DNA of 64,000 nt from assembly GCF_003312875.1 (NCBI RefSeq), contig NZ_CP015163.1, forward strand, positions 2,914,001 through 2,978,000, in the 5' to 3' direction. The DNA comes from Amycolatopsis albispora (lineage in GTDB: Bacteria; Actinomycetota; Actinomycetes; Mycobacteriales; Pseudonocardiaceae). The position numbers and the translations under genes were made by a program. The notes beneath the pieces were generated by a model. It was not told the DNA's origin. It worked only from the letters and a program-made list of their open reading frames with translations, and made no database searches. The stretch's first letter is position 1; every line of letters starts with the position of its first letter. Positions 41,949-50,989 of this stretch are shown piece after piece.

Positions 41949-44041
41949 GCGTTGTTCTCCTCTCGATGGGAGTTCAGCTCCCGGTGCAGCCAGCCGACCT
42001 GGAGGCGGAGCAGGTTCTCCGCCACGTCCTCGGCCTGCGGGGTCATGTGCGTCGCACCGGCCAGCGGCAGGAAGGTGTGCGGGCGCCCGGCCGCGAGCAG
42101 CGCCGAAGACAACCTCAGCGTGTGCGCCACAAAAACGTTGTCGTCAGCGAGCCCGTGCACCAGCAGCAGCGCCCGCCGCAGCTCACCGGCGTCGGCGAGC
42201 AGCGAGTTCCGTTCGTAGCACTCGGCATCCTGCTGCGGCGTGCCCAGGTAGCGCTCGGTGTAGTGCGTGTCGTACAGCGACCAGTCGGTGACCGGCGCGC
42301 CCGCGACCGCCGCGTGGAACACGTCCGGCCGCCGCAGCACCGCCAGCGCCGACAGGTAACCGCCGTACGACCAGCCGCGGATGCCCACCCGGCCGAGATC
42401 GAGCGCCGGGTGGTCGGCGGCCGCCGCGAGCAGTGCGTCCACCTGGTCGGCCAGGGTGACCCCGGCGAGGTCGCGCGAGATCTCCTTCTCCCACGCGGGA
42501 CCACGTCCCGGCGTGCCGCGGCCGTCGGCGATCAGCACGGCGAAGCCCTGGTCCGCCAGCCACTGCGGGTTCAGGAAGGCGTTGCGGCTCTGCAGCACGC
42601 GCTGCGCGTGCGGACCGCCGTAGGGATCGAGCAGCACCGGTAGCTTGCCCTGCTCGGGGCGGTACCCGGTGGGCAGCAGCAGCGCCGCGCGCAGCCCGCG
42701 CTCCCCCAGCGTCAGCCAGGCCGGGTTCGGCTCCAGCCCGGGGTCCACAGTGGACGAAACCACCTTCGCCACCGGCTGCGCGTCGCTGAGCACGGTCACC
42801 TCGGGCCCGCTGTGCTCCAGGCTCCACGAGGACAGCACGGTCACCGCGGCCGAACCGGCACCGATGTGCACACCGTCCGAAAGGGACAGTCGCTCCACCC
42901 GGCCGCCGTTGGTGCGGTAGACGTGGATCTGCGTCGGGTCCGCGGCCGAGGCGCTGAACAGCACCTCGTCGCCGGCGTGCAGCACCGAGCGCACCTGGAG
43001 CCCCGGCTCGGTGACCGCGTGGTTGTCCACGAACAGGCGGTAGGTGTCGTCGGCGACGCCGACCCGGACCAGCCTGCCGTCGCTGGTCCACGCCGGCGAA
43101 CCGGGCACCAGCTCGACCCAGTGCTCGTCGGTTTCCGCGTGCAGCAGGTAGGTCGAGCCGTCGCTGGTGTCCACCGAGCGGATCTCCAGCCGCCGCTGGT
43201 CGCGCGGCTGCACCGCGATCAGCGGCGGGCCGCCCGCCGACCAGTGCACCGCGGCCAGGTACTCCCAGTCCCCGCGCTCGACGTCCACCCGGCTGCCGTC
43301 CAGCCCGATGACCGACAGCGAAACGTCCACATTGGCCGATCCGGCGGCCGGGTAGGCCACGGTGTGCCCGCCGGTGTCCGGGCGCGCGGGATCGGCGATG
43401 GTCCAGCGGGGCACCGCGCTGCTGTCGCTGCGCTCCACCAGCAGCCGGTCGCCGCCGGGCGACCACCAGTACCCGCGGGCGCGGCCCATCTCCTCGGCCG
43501 CGATGAACTCGGCGAGCCCCCAGGCGATGTGCTCGCCCGGCTCGTCCACCAGCACCCGGTCCTCGCCGGTGGCCAGGTCCGCCACCCGCAGCCGCCGGTC
43601 GCGCACGTAGGCCACGTGCGTGCCGCCGGGGTTGGGACGCGGGTCGATCACCGCGGTGTCCACCAGCGTGGTGATCTCGCCGGAGCCGAGGTCGACGGTG
43701 TGCAGCTTGCCGGACAGGCTGAAGGTGGCCAGGCGGAAGGCCGCGTCGACGGCGTACCCGACCACCCCGGCCGACGTCTCGCGGCTGCGTTCGCGGCGGG
43801 CCCGCTCCTCCGGCGGCAGGTCCTCCTCGCCGGGCAGCAGCACGGCGGCGTCGACCACCTTGGTCTCGGTGCCGGTGCCCAGGTCGAGGTGCCACAGGCT
43901 GGTGCGCCGGTCGACCCCGGACTCGGCGCGCAGGAACAGCACGCGGGTGCCGTCCGGGGAGATCCGGAACTCCTTGGGCGCGCCCAGGGTGAACCGCTGG
44001 GTGCGGGCCTGCTTCCGGAGAAAGGAGACGTCGTCACTCAC
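41945..44041 (-). CDS. S9-family serine peptidase (dipeptidyl-peptidase IV/POP type)
   Basis: About 698 residues: an N-terminal beta-propeller (residues about 20-430, with DPP IV-type WGLAEFIAAEEMGRARGYWW holding the Glu motif for the substrate N-terminus) and a C-terminal alpha/beta-hydrolase domain. The catalytic Ser is in GWSYGGYLSA, Asp in GLADDNVFV and His in GATHMT. No signal peptide is seen, so it is likely cytosolic. GTG 44041 is the chosen start, but its ribosome site is weak and a nearby TTG is possible. It probably removes N-terminal dipeptides. Confidence 0.88.
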   Translation of the reverse strand: MSDDVSFLRKQARTQRFTLGAPKEFRISPDGTRVLFLRAESGVDRRTSLWHLDLGTGTETKVVDAAVLLPGEEDLPPEERARRERSRETSAGVVGYAVDAAFRLATFSLSGKLHTVDLGSGEITTLVDTAVIDPRPNPGGTHVAYVRDRRLRVADLATGEDRVLVDEPGEHIAWGLAEFIAAEEMGRARGYWWSPGGDRLLVERSDSSAVPRWTIADPARPDTGGHTVAYPAAGSANVDVSLSVIGLDGSRVDVERGDWEYLAAVHWSAGGPPLIAVQPRDQRRLEIRSVDTSDGSTYLLHAETDEHWVELVPGSPAWTSDGRLVRVGVADDTYRLFVDNHAVTEPGLQVRSVLHAGDEVLFSASAADPTQIHVYRTNGGRVERLSLSDGVHIGAGSAAVTVLSSWSLEHSGPEVTVLSDAQPVAKVVSSTVDPGLEPNPAWLTLGERGLRAALLLPTGYRPEQGKLPVLLDPYGGPHAQRVLQSRNAFLNPQWLADQGFAVLIADGRGTPGRGPAWEKEISRDLAGVTLADQVDALLAAAADHPALDLGRVGIRGWSYGGYLSALAVLRRPDVFHAAVAGAPVTDWSLYDTHYTERYLGTPQQDAECYERNSLLADAGELRRALLLVHGLADDNVFVAHTLRLSSALLAAGRPHTFLPLAGATHMTPQAEDVAENLLRLQVGWLHRELNSHREENNA

Positions 44042-44075
44042 GGGCAGCAACTCTGTCAGACCCACCGGCGGTTGG

Positions 44076-44897
44076 CTACGGCACCGCTTTCGCCGCTTCC
44101 AGCTCGGCCAGCTGGGCCGCCACGTCGTACCCCGGGTCCGGGTAGGCCGGCGCCAGCTCGCGCAAGGTCTCCAGCAGCAGCGTGGCCACCGCCCAGTTCC
44201 GGTACCACTTGCGGTCGGCGGGCACCACGTACCACGGCGCGGCGGCGGTGCTGGTCTGCCGCAGCACGCCGCGGTAGGCGCGCTGGTAGTCGTGCCAGCG
44301 CTCGCGGGCTTCGAGGTCGGCCGGGGTGTACTTCCAGCGCTTGGCCGGGTCGAGCAGGCGGGCACGCAGGCGCCGCAGCTGTTCCTCCGGGGAGATGTGC
44401 AGGAACACCTTGACCAGCGTGGTGCCGGTGTCGGCCAGCTCCCGTTCGAAGGCGTTGATCTCGCGGTACCGCTGCTTGAGCTCCGGCCCGGCGAGCTGCC
44501 CGAGCACGCGCGGCACCAGCACGTCCTCGTAGTGCGAGCGGTCGAACACCCCGATCTGCCCGGGATCAGGGAGCGCCTTGCGGACCCGCCAGAGGAAGTG
44601 GTGCCGCCGTTCGGCCGCGGTCGGCTTCTTGAACGCCTGGTACCGCACGCCCTGCGGATTGACCATGCCGAGCACGTGGCGGACCGTGCCGCCCTTGCCG
44701 GAGGTGTCCATGCCCTGCAGCACCAGCAGCACGCGGCGGTCGCTCTCGGCGAACAGCCGCTCCTGCAGCTCGTCCAGTTCGGCCCCGAGCTCGGGCAGCT
44801 CGCCGAGCGCCTTGCTCTTCTTGGCGGGCCCGGCCGGCCGGTCGCCGGGGTCGGGCAGGCCGCCGCTCACGGCCCGGAACACCTCACGCGCGGTCAT
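44076..44897 (-). CDS. ppk2: Polyphosphate kinase 2 family protein
   Basis: A 273-residue PPK2. The Walker A motif is LQGMDTSGKGGTV, followed by GVFDRSHYEDVLVPRV (lid and Walker B region) and RWKYTPADLEARERW. PPK2 enzymes move phosphate between polyphosphate and nucleotides, often making ADP or ATP from AMP or ADP. TAGGGT (44904-44909) lies 6 nt before the ATG, suggesting a leaderless mRNA. It diverges from the ornithine aminotransferase gene. Confidence 0.9.
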   Translation of the reverse strand: MTAREVFRAVSGGLPDPGDRPAGPAKKSKALGELPELGAELDELQERLFAESDRRVLLVLQGMDTSGKGGTVRHVLGMVNPQGVRYQAFKKPTAAERRHHFLWRVRKALPDPGQIGVFDRSHYEDVLVPRVLGQLAGPELKQRYREINAFERELADTGTTLVKVFLHISPEEQLRRLRARLLDPAKRWKYTPADLEARERWHDYQRAYRGVLRQTSTAAAPWYVVPADRKWYRNWAVATLLLETLRELAPAYPDPGYDVAAQLAELEAAKAVP

Positions 44898-45054
44898 CCG
44901 GCGACCCTAGAACAGTGATCACCCGCACGCAGCGGTGCTCACCCGGCGAGGTCACAACGAATCGCGGTCCAGAGCGGCCAACTGCGCAACGAACGCCGGG
45001 CAGAAGCAATGATTTCCGGATGAAGAGTCCGCGAGCAGGACCTAACCTGATCGC

Positions 45055-46278
45055 ATGACGACCTCCGCCGCCGAAACCTCCGCCGCCGAGTACGTGGCCC
45101 TCGACGAGCACTGGGGCACGCACAACTACCACCCCCTGCCCGTGGTCATCACCGAAGGCGATGGCGCCTGGGTCACCGACGTCGAAGGCAAGCGGTACCT
45201 CGACTTCCTGGCCGGGTACTCCGCGCTCAACTTCGGGCACCGGCACCCCGCGCTGGTCGCCGCGGCCACCGAGCAGCTGAACCGGGTCACGCTCACCTCG
45301 CGGGCCTTCCACCACGACCAGTTGGGGCCGTTCTGCCGGGAGCTGGCCGAGCTGACCGGCACCGAGATGGTGCTGCCGATGAACTCCGGCGCCGAGGCGG
45401 TGGAGTCCGCGGTCAAGGTCGCCCGCAAGTGGGCCTACCAGGTCAAGGGCGTGCCGGACGGCCAGGCGCAGATCGTGGTGGCCGGGTCCAACTTCCACGG
45501 CCGCACCACCACCATCGTCTCCTTCTCCACCGACGAGACCGCGCGCGCCGACTTCGGCCCGTTCACCCCTGGGTTCGTCACCGTGCCCTACGGCGACGCC
45601 GAGGCGCTGCGCGCGGCCATCGGCCCGAACACCGCGGCCGTGCTGCTCGAACCGATCCAGGGCGAGGCCGGGGTGATCGTGCCGCCGGAGGGTTACCTCG
45701 CCGAGGCGCGGCGGCTGTGCGACGAGACCGGCACGCTGCTGATCGCCGACGAGATCCAGTCCGGCTTGGCGCGCACCGGCACGCTGCTGGCGCTGGAGCA
45801 CGAGAACGTGCGTGCCGACGTGTACACGCTCGGCAAGGCGCTCGGCGGCGGCATTCTGCCGGTGTCCGCGGTGGTCGGGTCGCGTGACGTGCTCGGCGTG
45901 CTGCGTCCCGGTGAGCACGGGTCCACCTTCGGCGGCAACCCGCTCGCGTGCGCGGTCGGGCGCGGGGTGATCCGGCTGCTGGCCACCGGCGAGTTCCAGC
46001 AGCGTTCTGCCGAACTGGGCGCGCACCTGCACGAGCGGCTGGCGAAGCTGGTCGGCAACGGGCTGTCCGCGGTCCGCGGGCGCGGGCTGTGGGCGGGTGT
46101 GGACATCGCGCCCGGCGGCCCGACCGGGCGCGAGGCCTCGCAGGCACTGGCCGGGCTCGGCGTGCTGTGCAAGGAAACCCACGGGCACACGCTGCGCCTG
46201 GCGCCGCCGCTGGTGATCGAACAGGACGAACTGGACCGTGGCATCGAGGCGCTGGCCGAGGTGATCGGCGCGCGGTAG
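45055..46278 (+). CDS. rocD: Ornithine--oxo-acid aminotransferase
   Basis: A 407-residue class III PLP aminotransferase closely resembling RocD: FLAGYSALNFGHRHP, TLTSRAFHHDQLGPF, NSGAEAVESAVKVARKW, IADEIQSGLARTG and the PLP Lys in YTLGKALGGGILPV. It converts ornithine and 2-oxoglutarate to glutamate semialdehyde and glutamate. TAACCT (45043-45048) lies 6 nt before the ATG without a ribosome site, so the message may be leaderless. Confidence 0.92.
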   Translation: MTTSAAETSAAEYVALDEHWGTHNYHPLPVVITEGDGAWVTDVEGKRYLDFLAGYSALNFGHRHPALVAAATEQLNRVTLTSRAFHHDQLGPFCRELAELTGTEMVLPMNSGAEAVESAVKVARKWAYQVKGVPDGQAQIVVAGSNFHGRTTTIVSFSTDETARADFGPFTPGFVTVPYGDAEALRAAIGPNTAAVLLEPIQGEAGVIVPPEGYLAEARRLCDETGTLLIADEIQSGLARTGTLLALEHENVRADVYTLGKALGGGILPVSAVVGSRDVLGVLRPGEHGSTFGGNPLACAVGRGVIRLLATGEFQQRSAELGAHLHERLAKLVGNGLSAVRGRGLWAGVDIAPGGPTGREASQALAGLGVLCKETHGHTLRLAPPLVIEQDELDRGIEALAEVIGAR

Positions 46279-46326
46279 CCCCGATCTGGTTAGCTCCCTC
46301 CCAGCAGCGGGCGGAGGGAGCCAGCC

Positions 46327-47691
46327 ATGGTCAGCGGACGGCGGGAAGCAGCGGAGCTGCGAGTGATCCAGGACCCGGACGAGGTCCGGGCACAGGGAAA
46401 GGCGTTGCGCGAGGCGACGCCGCCCGCCGCGCACGACCACGAGGCGGCCGGGCCGCGGCGGCCCGGCGTGCTGGAGTTCATCGGCACCAGCAACGCCGGG
46501 CGGCTGCCGTCGCTGGTGCCGCTGCGGATGGGCCGGATGGTCTCCTCGCCGTTCTCGTTCTTCCGCGGTGCGGCCGGGCTGATGGCCGCCGACCTCGCCG
46601 AGGCGCCCAGGAGCGGGCTGATCGCGCAGATCTGCGGTGACGCGCACGCGGCGAACTTCGGCCTGTACGGCACACCGGACGGCGAGATCGTGATGGACAT
46701 CAACGATTTCGACGAGACCGTGCCAGGGCCGTGGGAGTGGGACGTCAAACGGCTGGCGACCAGCCTGGTGCTGGCGGGCCGGGAAGGCGGGGTTTCCGCG
46801 TCGAAGTGCCTCGAAGCCGCCGAGGACGTGGTGAAGTCCTACCGGCGGACCGTGCGCAACCTGGCGGAGATGCCGTTCATGCAGTCGTGGAACGCGCTGC
46901 CCAACGCGGCCGCGCTGAGCCGCGTCAAGGCCGACGAGCTGATCGACGACTTCGCCGAGGCCGCGGCGAAGGCCCGCAAGAACACCAGCGCCAAGGTGGT
47001 GGCGAAGTGGACGCGGGAGAACCGGTTCATCGAGGAGCCACCGGTGCTGACCAGGGTGGACGAAGCCACCGCCGAGGCGGTCACCACCGGCCTGGTGTCC
47101 TATGTGGACACGCTGCGCGAGTCGCGGCGGAACCTGATCACCCGGTTCGGGGTGTCCGATGTGGCCTTCCGGGTGGTCGGCACCGGCAGCGTCGGGCTGC
47201 GCAGCTACGTGGCACTGCTGCGCGGCAACACCGGGGAATCACTGGTGCTGCAGGTGAAGGAGGCTCGTCCGTCCTCTCTGGAGCCCCACCTGGACTGCCC
47301 GCCGGCCGAGCACGAGGGGCAGCGCATCGTGCACGGCGCCCGGCTGGTGCAGGCCGAGACCGACATCCTGCTCGGCTGGACCACCATCGAAGGCAGGCCC
47401 TACATCGTGCGGCAGTTCCGCAACATGAAGGGCGACATCGACCCGACCGCGCTCAAGGGCAACCACCTCGACGACTACGGGCGGCTGGCCGGGGCGTTGC
47501 TGGCCAGGGCGCACGTGCGCTCCATCGACCCGCGCCTGCTCGCCGGGTACTTCGACGAGGACGAGGAGATGGACGAGGCGATCGGCCGGTATGCGGTGCG
47601 CTACGCCGACCAGACCGAGGCCGACCACGCGGAACTGGCGGCCGCGGTGCGCAGCGGGCGCGTCGAAGCCGAACTCGAAGAAGACGACTGA
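46327..47691 (+). CDS. DUF2252 domain protein
   Basis: A 454-residue protein matching DUF2252 throughout: RMVSSPFSFFRGAAGLMAADL, ICGDAHAANFGLY, DINDFDETVPGPWEWDVKRL and later VGTGSVGLRSYVALLRG and QRIVHGARLVQ. The pattern GDxHxxN...D.ND.D recalls aminoglycoside-phosphotransferase-like kinases, but no activity is established. GGAGGGAG precedes the ATG. It stands alone. Confidence 0.85.
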   Translation: MVSGRREAAELRVIQDPDEVRAQGKALREATPPAAHDHEAAGPRRPGVLEFIGTSNAGRLPSLVPLRMGRMVSSPFSFFRGAAGLMAADLAEAPRSGLIAQICGDAHAANFGLYGTPDGEIVMDINDFDETVPGPWEWDVKRLATSLVLAGREGGVSASKCLEAAEDVVKSYRRTVRNLAEMPFMQSWNALPNAAALSRVKADELIDDFAEAAAKARKNTSAKVVAKWTRENRFIEEPPVLTRVDEATAEAVTTGLVSYVDTLRESRRNLITRFGVSDVAFRVVGTGSVGLRSYVALLRGNTGESLVLQVKEARPSSLEPHLDCPPAEHEGQRIVHGARLVQAETDILLGWTTIEGRPYIVRQFRNMKGDIDPTALKGNHLDDYGRLAGALLARAHVRSIDPRLLAGYFDEDEEMDEAIGRYAVRYADQTEADHAELAAAVRSGRVEAELEEDD

Positions 47692-47832
47692 CCCGGTGTT
47701 TCCCAGCGGCGCCAGCCGCTGGAGGCGGGCCGCCAACCCGCTCCGCGACTCGCACCGGCACCCAAACCAGTCCGCACTTGCCCAGTGGCTGCTAGGGTTC
47801 AGGTGACCTAGGCCACCCCGACCAGGATGTGC

Positions 47833-48564
47833 ATGGCTGAGACAACGCCCAAGTACCACCAGATCGCGCACGGCATCCGCAGCCGGATCGTCTCCGGTGA
47901 GCTACCGCCGGGTGCGAGCGTGCCCTCCGAGCGGCAGCTCGCCGAGGAGCACCGTGTCGCGCGCCCGACCGCGGCCAAGGCGTTGCGCTTGCTGCAGCAC
48001 CAGGGATACGTGGAGAGCAGGCACGGCTCGGGCACGATCGTGCGCGAAGACCTGCCCGGCGCGCGCGGGCACCGCTTCGCCCCCTCGCGCACGCTCGACG
48101 TGAGTTTTCCCGCCGAAACCGGGCTGGTGGTGCTGGTCGCCGAAGAAGCCGTGGTGCCGCCGCACGTGGCGGACGCCTTCGGCACACCGGCCGGGCATCG
48201 CGGGGTCCGGCGGCAGGTCCTGCTGAGCGACACCCACGGCATCCCGGCGGAACTGCGCACCTCGTGGTTCGGCGGTGAGGTCGCCGCGCGGGCGCCGGAT
48301 CTGCTGGACACCGGCCTTTCGCCGGCCGCGGTGGACGAGTACGTCACCGAGCGCGCCGGGCCGAGACCGTCGTTCGGCCGCGACCTGGTCCGCGCCCGGA
48401 TGGCCACCGCCGACGAGCGCGAGCGGCTCCAACTCCCAGGCACGTCGGCCGTGCTCGAAGAGCACTTCGTGGTGTTCGACGCCGAGGGCAGCGCGTTCCG
48501 CTTCGACGAGTCGGTTTTCCCCGCCGAGGTGTGGAAGCCGCTGCATCCCTACCCGCTCCCCTGA
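47833..48564 (+). CDS. GntR-family regulator with UTRA domain
   Basis: About 243 residues. The N-terminal winged helix (KYHQIAHGIRSRIVSGELPPG, given in part, and RQLAEEHRVARPTAAKALRLL) is followed by a UTRA ligand domain from about residue 85 (RRQVLLSDTHGIPAELRTSW, DRVRARM-like DLVRARMATADE). The HutC/FarR-type UTRA domain binds small effectors. ATG 47833 has AGGA 5 nt upstream; ATG 47827 is an alternative. An imperfect CTAGG...CCTAG repeat (47792-47811) upstream could be its own operator, at low confidence. Confidence 0.88.
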   Translation: MAETTPKYHQIAHGIRSRIVSGELPPGASVPSERQLAEEHRVARPTAAKALRLLQHQGYVESRHGSGTIVREDLPGARGHRFAPSRTLDVSFPAETGLVVLVAEEAVVPPHVADAFGTPAGHRGVRRQVLLSDTHGIPAELRTSWFGGEVAARAPDLLDTGLSPAAVDEYVTERAGPRPSFGRDLVRARMATADERERLQLPGTSAVLEEHFVVFDAEGSAFRFDESVFPAEVWKPLHPYPLP

Positions 48565-48576
48565 GTCATTCCCGAA

Positions 48577-48616
48577 GTGGACTATGCCACCGTACCCCAC
48601 GGGTGGCATAGTCCAC
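48577..48616. terminator. Bidirectional terminator between convergent genes
   Basis: Perfect 15-bp inverted arms (48577-48591 and 48602-48616) with a 10-nt loop lie exactly between the stops of the GntR gene (48564) and the ABC-F gene (48620). There is no strong U-tract on either side. Confidence 0.65.
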
Positions 48617-48619
48617 AAC

Positions 48620-50242
48620 TCAGCGGACGCGGTCCACGCGGCCCTCGGTCCAGACCGGCTCGGCGACCTCGGTCACCTCACCGGAAGCCGCGAACAGCAC
48701 GTACCGGTCGAACGAGCGCGCGAACCACCGGTCGTGCGTCACCGCGACCACCGTGCCGGTGAACTCCGCCAGCGCTTCCTGCAGTGCTTCCGCCGAGATC
48801 AGGTCCAGGTTGTCGGTGGGCTCGTCGAGCAGCAGCAGCGTGGCCCCGCTCAGTTCCAGCAGCAGCACCTGGAACCGCGCCTGCTGCCCGCCCGACAGCG
48901 TTTCGAACCGCTGGTCCCCCGCGGCGGCCAGGCCGTAGCGGCTGAGCGCGGCCATCGCCGTGCCGCGGTCCACGCCCGGCCGGGTGTCGTCGCCGCGCCA
49001 CAGCAGGTCGGCCAGGGTCCGGCCGAGCCACTCGGGGTGCTGGTGGGTCTGCGCGAACAGGCCGGGCACCACCCGGGCGCCCAGGCGGCACTCCCCCGTG
49101 TGCGCGACGCCCCCGTCCCCGCCGAGCAGGCGCAGGAAGTGGCTCTTGCCCGAACCGTTCGAGCCCAGCACGCACACCCGGTCGCCGAAGAAGACCTCCA
49201 GGTCGAACGGGTGCATCAGCCCGGTCAGCTCCAGGTTCTCGCAGGTGATCGCACGCAGGCCGGTCCGCCCGCCACGCAGCCGCGGCTTGACCTTCTGCTC
49301 CTTCGGCGGCAGCGGCGGCGCGCCCTCCTCCTCGAACTTCCGCAGCCGGGTCTGCGCGGCGTGGTAACGCGAGGCCATTACGTCGCTCATCGACGCCGCG
49401 CGCTGGAGTGAGCGCACCAGCTCGATCAGCTGCTCGTGCTTGTCGTCCCACCGCCGCCGCAGCTCCGCCATGCGCTCCCAGCGCGCCGCGCGGGCCTCGT
49501 GCCAGTGGCGGAATCCGCCACCGTGCACCCAGGTGGTGCCGCCTTCGAGGGTGACGATGTGGGTGGCCGCCGCGGCCAGCAGCTCCCGGTCGTGGCTGAC
49601 CAGCAGCACCGCCTTGGGCGTCTCGGCCAGCCGGCCCTCCAGCCACCGCTTGCCCGGCACGTCGAGGTAGTTGTCCGGCTCGTCGAGCAGCAGCACCTGC
49701 TCCGGCCCGCGCAGCAACGCTTCCAGCACCAGTCGTTTCTGCTCACCGCCGGAGAGCGTGCGCACCTCGCGGAACCGCGCGCGGTCGTACGGCACGCCGA
49801 GCGCGGCGACGGTCACCGTGTCCCACAGGACCTCCGCCGCGTAGCCACCCGCCTCACCCCACGCCGAGAGCGCCTCCGCGTACCGCATCTGGGTGGCTTC
49901 GTCGTCGGTGTCCATCAGCAGCAGCTCGACCGCGTCGAGTTCGGCGGCGGCCGCGCGCAGCGGCGTCGGCGCCACCGCGAGCAGCAGGTCGCGGACCGTG
50001 CGCTCGTCCCGCACCGAGCCGATGAACTGCGGCATCATCGCCAGCCCGCCCTGGGCGCGCACGGCACCCGACACCGGGGTCAGCTCACCGCCGAGCAGCC
50101 GCAGCAGGGTGGTCTTGCCCGCGCCGTTGTCGCCGACCAGCGCGGTGACCTGGTCCGGGCCGACGCGGAACGAGACGTCCTCGAACAGCTGCCTGCCGTC
50201 GCTGAGCCGGTAGGACAGCGCGCTCGCTTCGAGATAACCCAC
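48620..50242 (-). CDS. ABC-F family ATPase (duplicated ATPase, no membrane domain)
   Basis: A 540-residue soluble protein with two ATPases. Site 1 has GDNGAGKTTLLRLL, LSGGEQKRLVLEALL and LLLDEPDNYLDVPGKRWLE; site 2 has GSNGSGKSHFLRLL, LSGGQQARFQVLLLEL and LLLDEPTDNLD. The charged linker between them (about 245-310) is typical of ABC-F translation factors. Members rescue stalled or antibiotic-blocked ribosomes or modulate elongation; a resistance role cannot be assigned from sequence. The GTG start lies only 6 bp from the divergent PAP2 start as annotated. Confidence 0.88.
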   Translation of the reverse strand: MGYLEASALSYRLSDGRQLFEDVSFRVGPDQVTALVGDNGAGKTTLLRLLGGELTPVSGAVRAQGGLAMMPQFIGSVRDERTVRDLLLAVAPTPLRAAAAELDAVELLLMDTDDEATQMRYAEALSAWGEAGGYAAEVLWDTVTVAALGVPYDRARFREVRTLSGGEQKRLVLEALLRGPEQVLLLDEPDNYLDVPGKRWLEGRLAETPKAVLLVSHDRELLAAAATHIVTLEGGTTWVHGGGFRHWHEARAARWERMAELRRRWDDKHEQLIELVRSLQRAASMSDVMASRYHAAQTRLRKFEEEGAPPLPPKEQKVKPRLRGGRTGLRAITCENLELTGLMHPFDLEVFFGDRVCVLGSNGSGKSHFLRLLGGDGGVAHTGECRLGARVVPGLFAQTHQHPEWLGRTLADLLWRGDDTRPGVDRGTAMAALSRYGLAAAGDQRFETLSGGQQARFQVLLLELSGATLLLLDEPTDNLDLISAEALQEALAEFTGTVVAVTHDRWFARSFDRYVLFAASGEVTEVAEPVWTEGRVDRVR

Positions 50243-50248
50243 TCACGC

Positions 50249-50989
50249 ATGGTGACCGACCTCCGGCGCGGACGCGATCGAATTACCCGTAGGCTCGGCG
50301 GCATCGAACGGGCGGCCAGGATCAGGAGCGCGGTCACGCTGGGCACGGCGGTGGCCGGGTTGACCGTGTTCCTGGTGCTGGGCCTGGCTTTCGCCGGTGA
50401 CCGCGCGTTCGCCGCGCCGGACGCGCGGATCGCCGAGGCGGTGGAGAACACCTTGGGCGGCAACGAGTTCGTGCTGCGCGTGCTGGTGCTCCCCACCGAG
50501 CCGTACGTGCTGCTGCCCGCGCTGGTACTGCTGGCGACCGGCTGCGCGGTCCGCCGCCACTGGACCGGGCTGGCGCTGACCGCGCTGGCGCCGCCGGTCG
50601 CGGTGATGCTGTCGAGCTGGGTGCTCAAGCCGTGGTTCGGCCGGTACTACGACGACCACCTCGCCTACCCGAGCGGGCACACGGCCAGCCTGGCCGCCAC
50701 GCTCGCCGTGGTGGTGCTGCTGATCCGCGCCGCCCGCACGGCGTTGCTGGTCGCCTGCGTGGGCGTGCTGCTGGTGGCCGCCGCCGGGATCGGCATGATC
50801 GGCCTGCACTACCACTACGCCACGGACGTGGCCGGTGGCGCGGGCCTTGCGGCGGCGGTGGTGCCGCTGGTCGCCGCGGTGCTCACGGCTGGGGCGCGGG
50901 CTTGGCCGCGTCCCGCGCGAGCGCGGTCAGGCGGCTCACCGCCCGCAGGTACTTCTTCCGGTAGCCACCCTGGATCATCTCCTCGGTGA
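50249..50989 (+). CDS. PAP2-family membrane phosphatase
   Basis: About 246 residues, polytopic. The phosphatase motifs are LKPWFGRYYDDHLAYPSGHTA (first and second parts) and GLHYHYATDVAGG, with the catalytic His residues present. Such enzymes dephosphorylate undecaprenyl diphosphate or lipid phosphates. The start is doubtful: ATG 50249 has no ribosome site and collides with the ABC-F start. A -10-like TAGGCT (50290-50295) lies 7 nt before an in-frame ATC at 50303, which would give a natural membrane-protein N-terminus. The last 107 bp overlap the convergent zapE-like gene. Confidence 0.78.
   Translation: MVTDLRRGRDRITRRLGGIERAARIRSAVTLGTAVAGLTVFLVLGLAFAGDRAFAAPDARIAEAVENTLGGNEFVLRVLVLPTEPYVLLPALVLLATGCAVRRHWTGLALTALAPPVAVMLSSWVLKPWFGRYYDDHLAYPSGHTASLAATLAVVVLLIRAARTALLVACVGVLLVAAAGIGMIGLHYHYATDVAGGAGLAAAVVPLVAAVLTAGARAWPRPARARSGGSPPAGTSSGSHPGSSPR

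Noticed and set aside
48620..50242. ABC-F gene as an antibiotic-resistance determinant of a nearby biosynthetic cluster
   Set aside because: No PKS, NRPS or other antibiotic genes are nearby, and ABC-F subfamily cannot be settled by eye.
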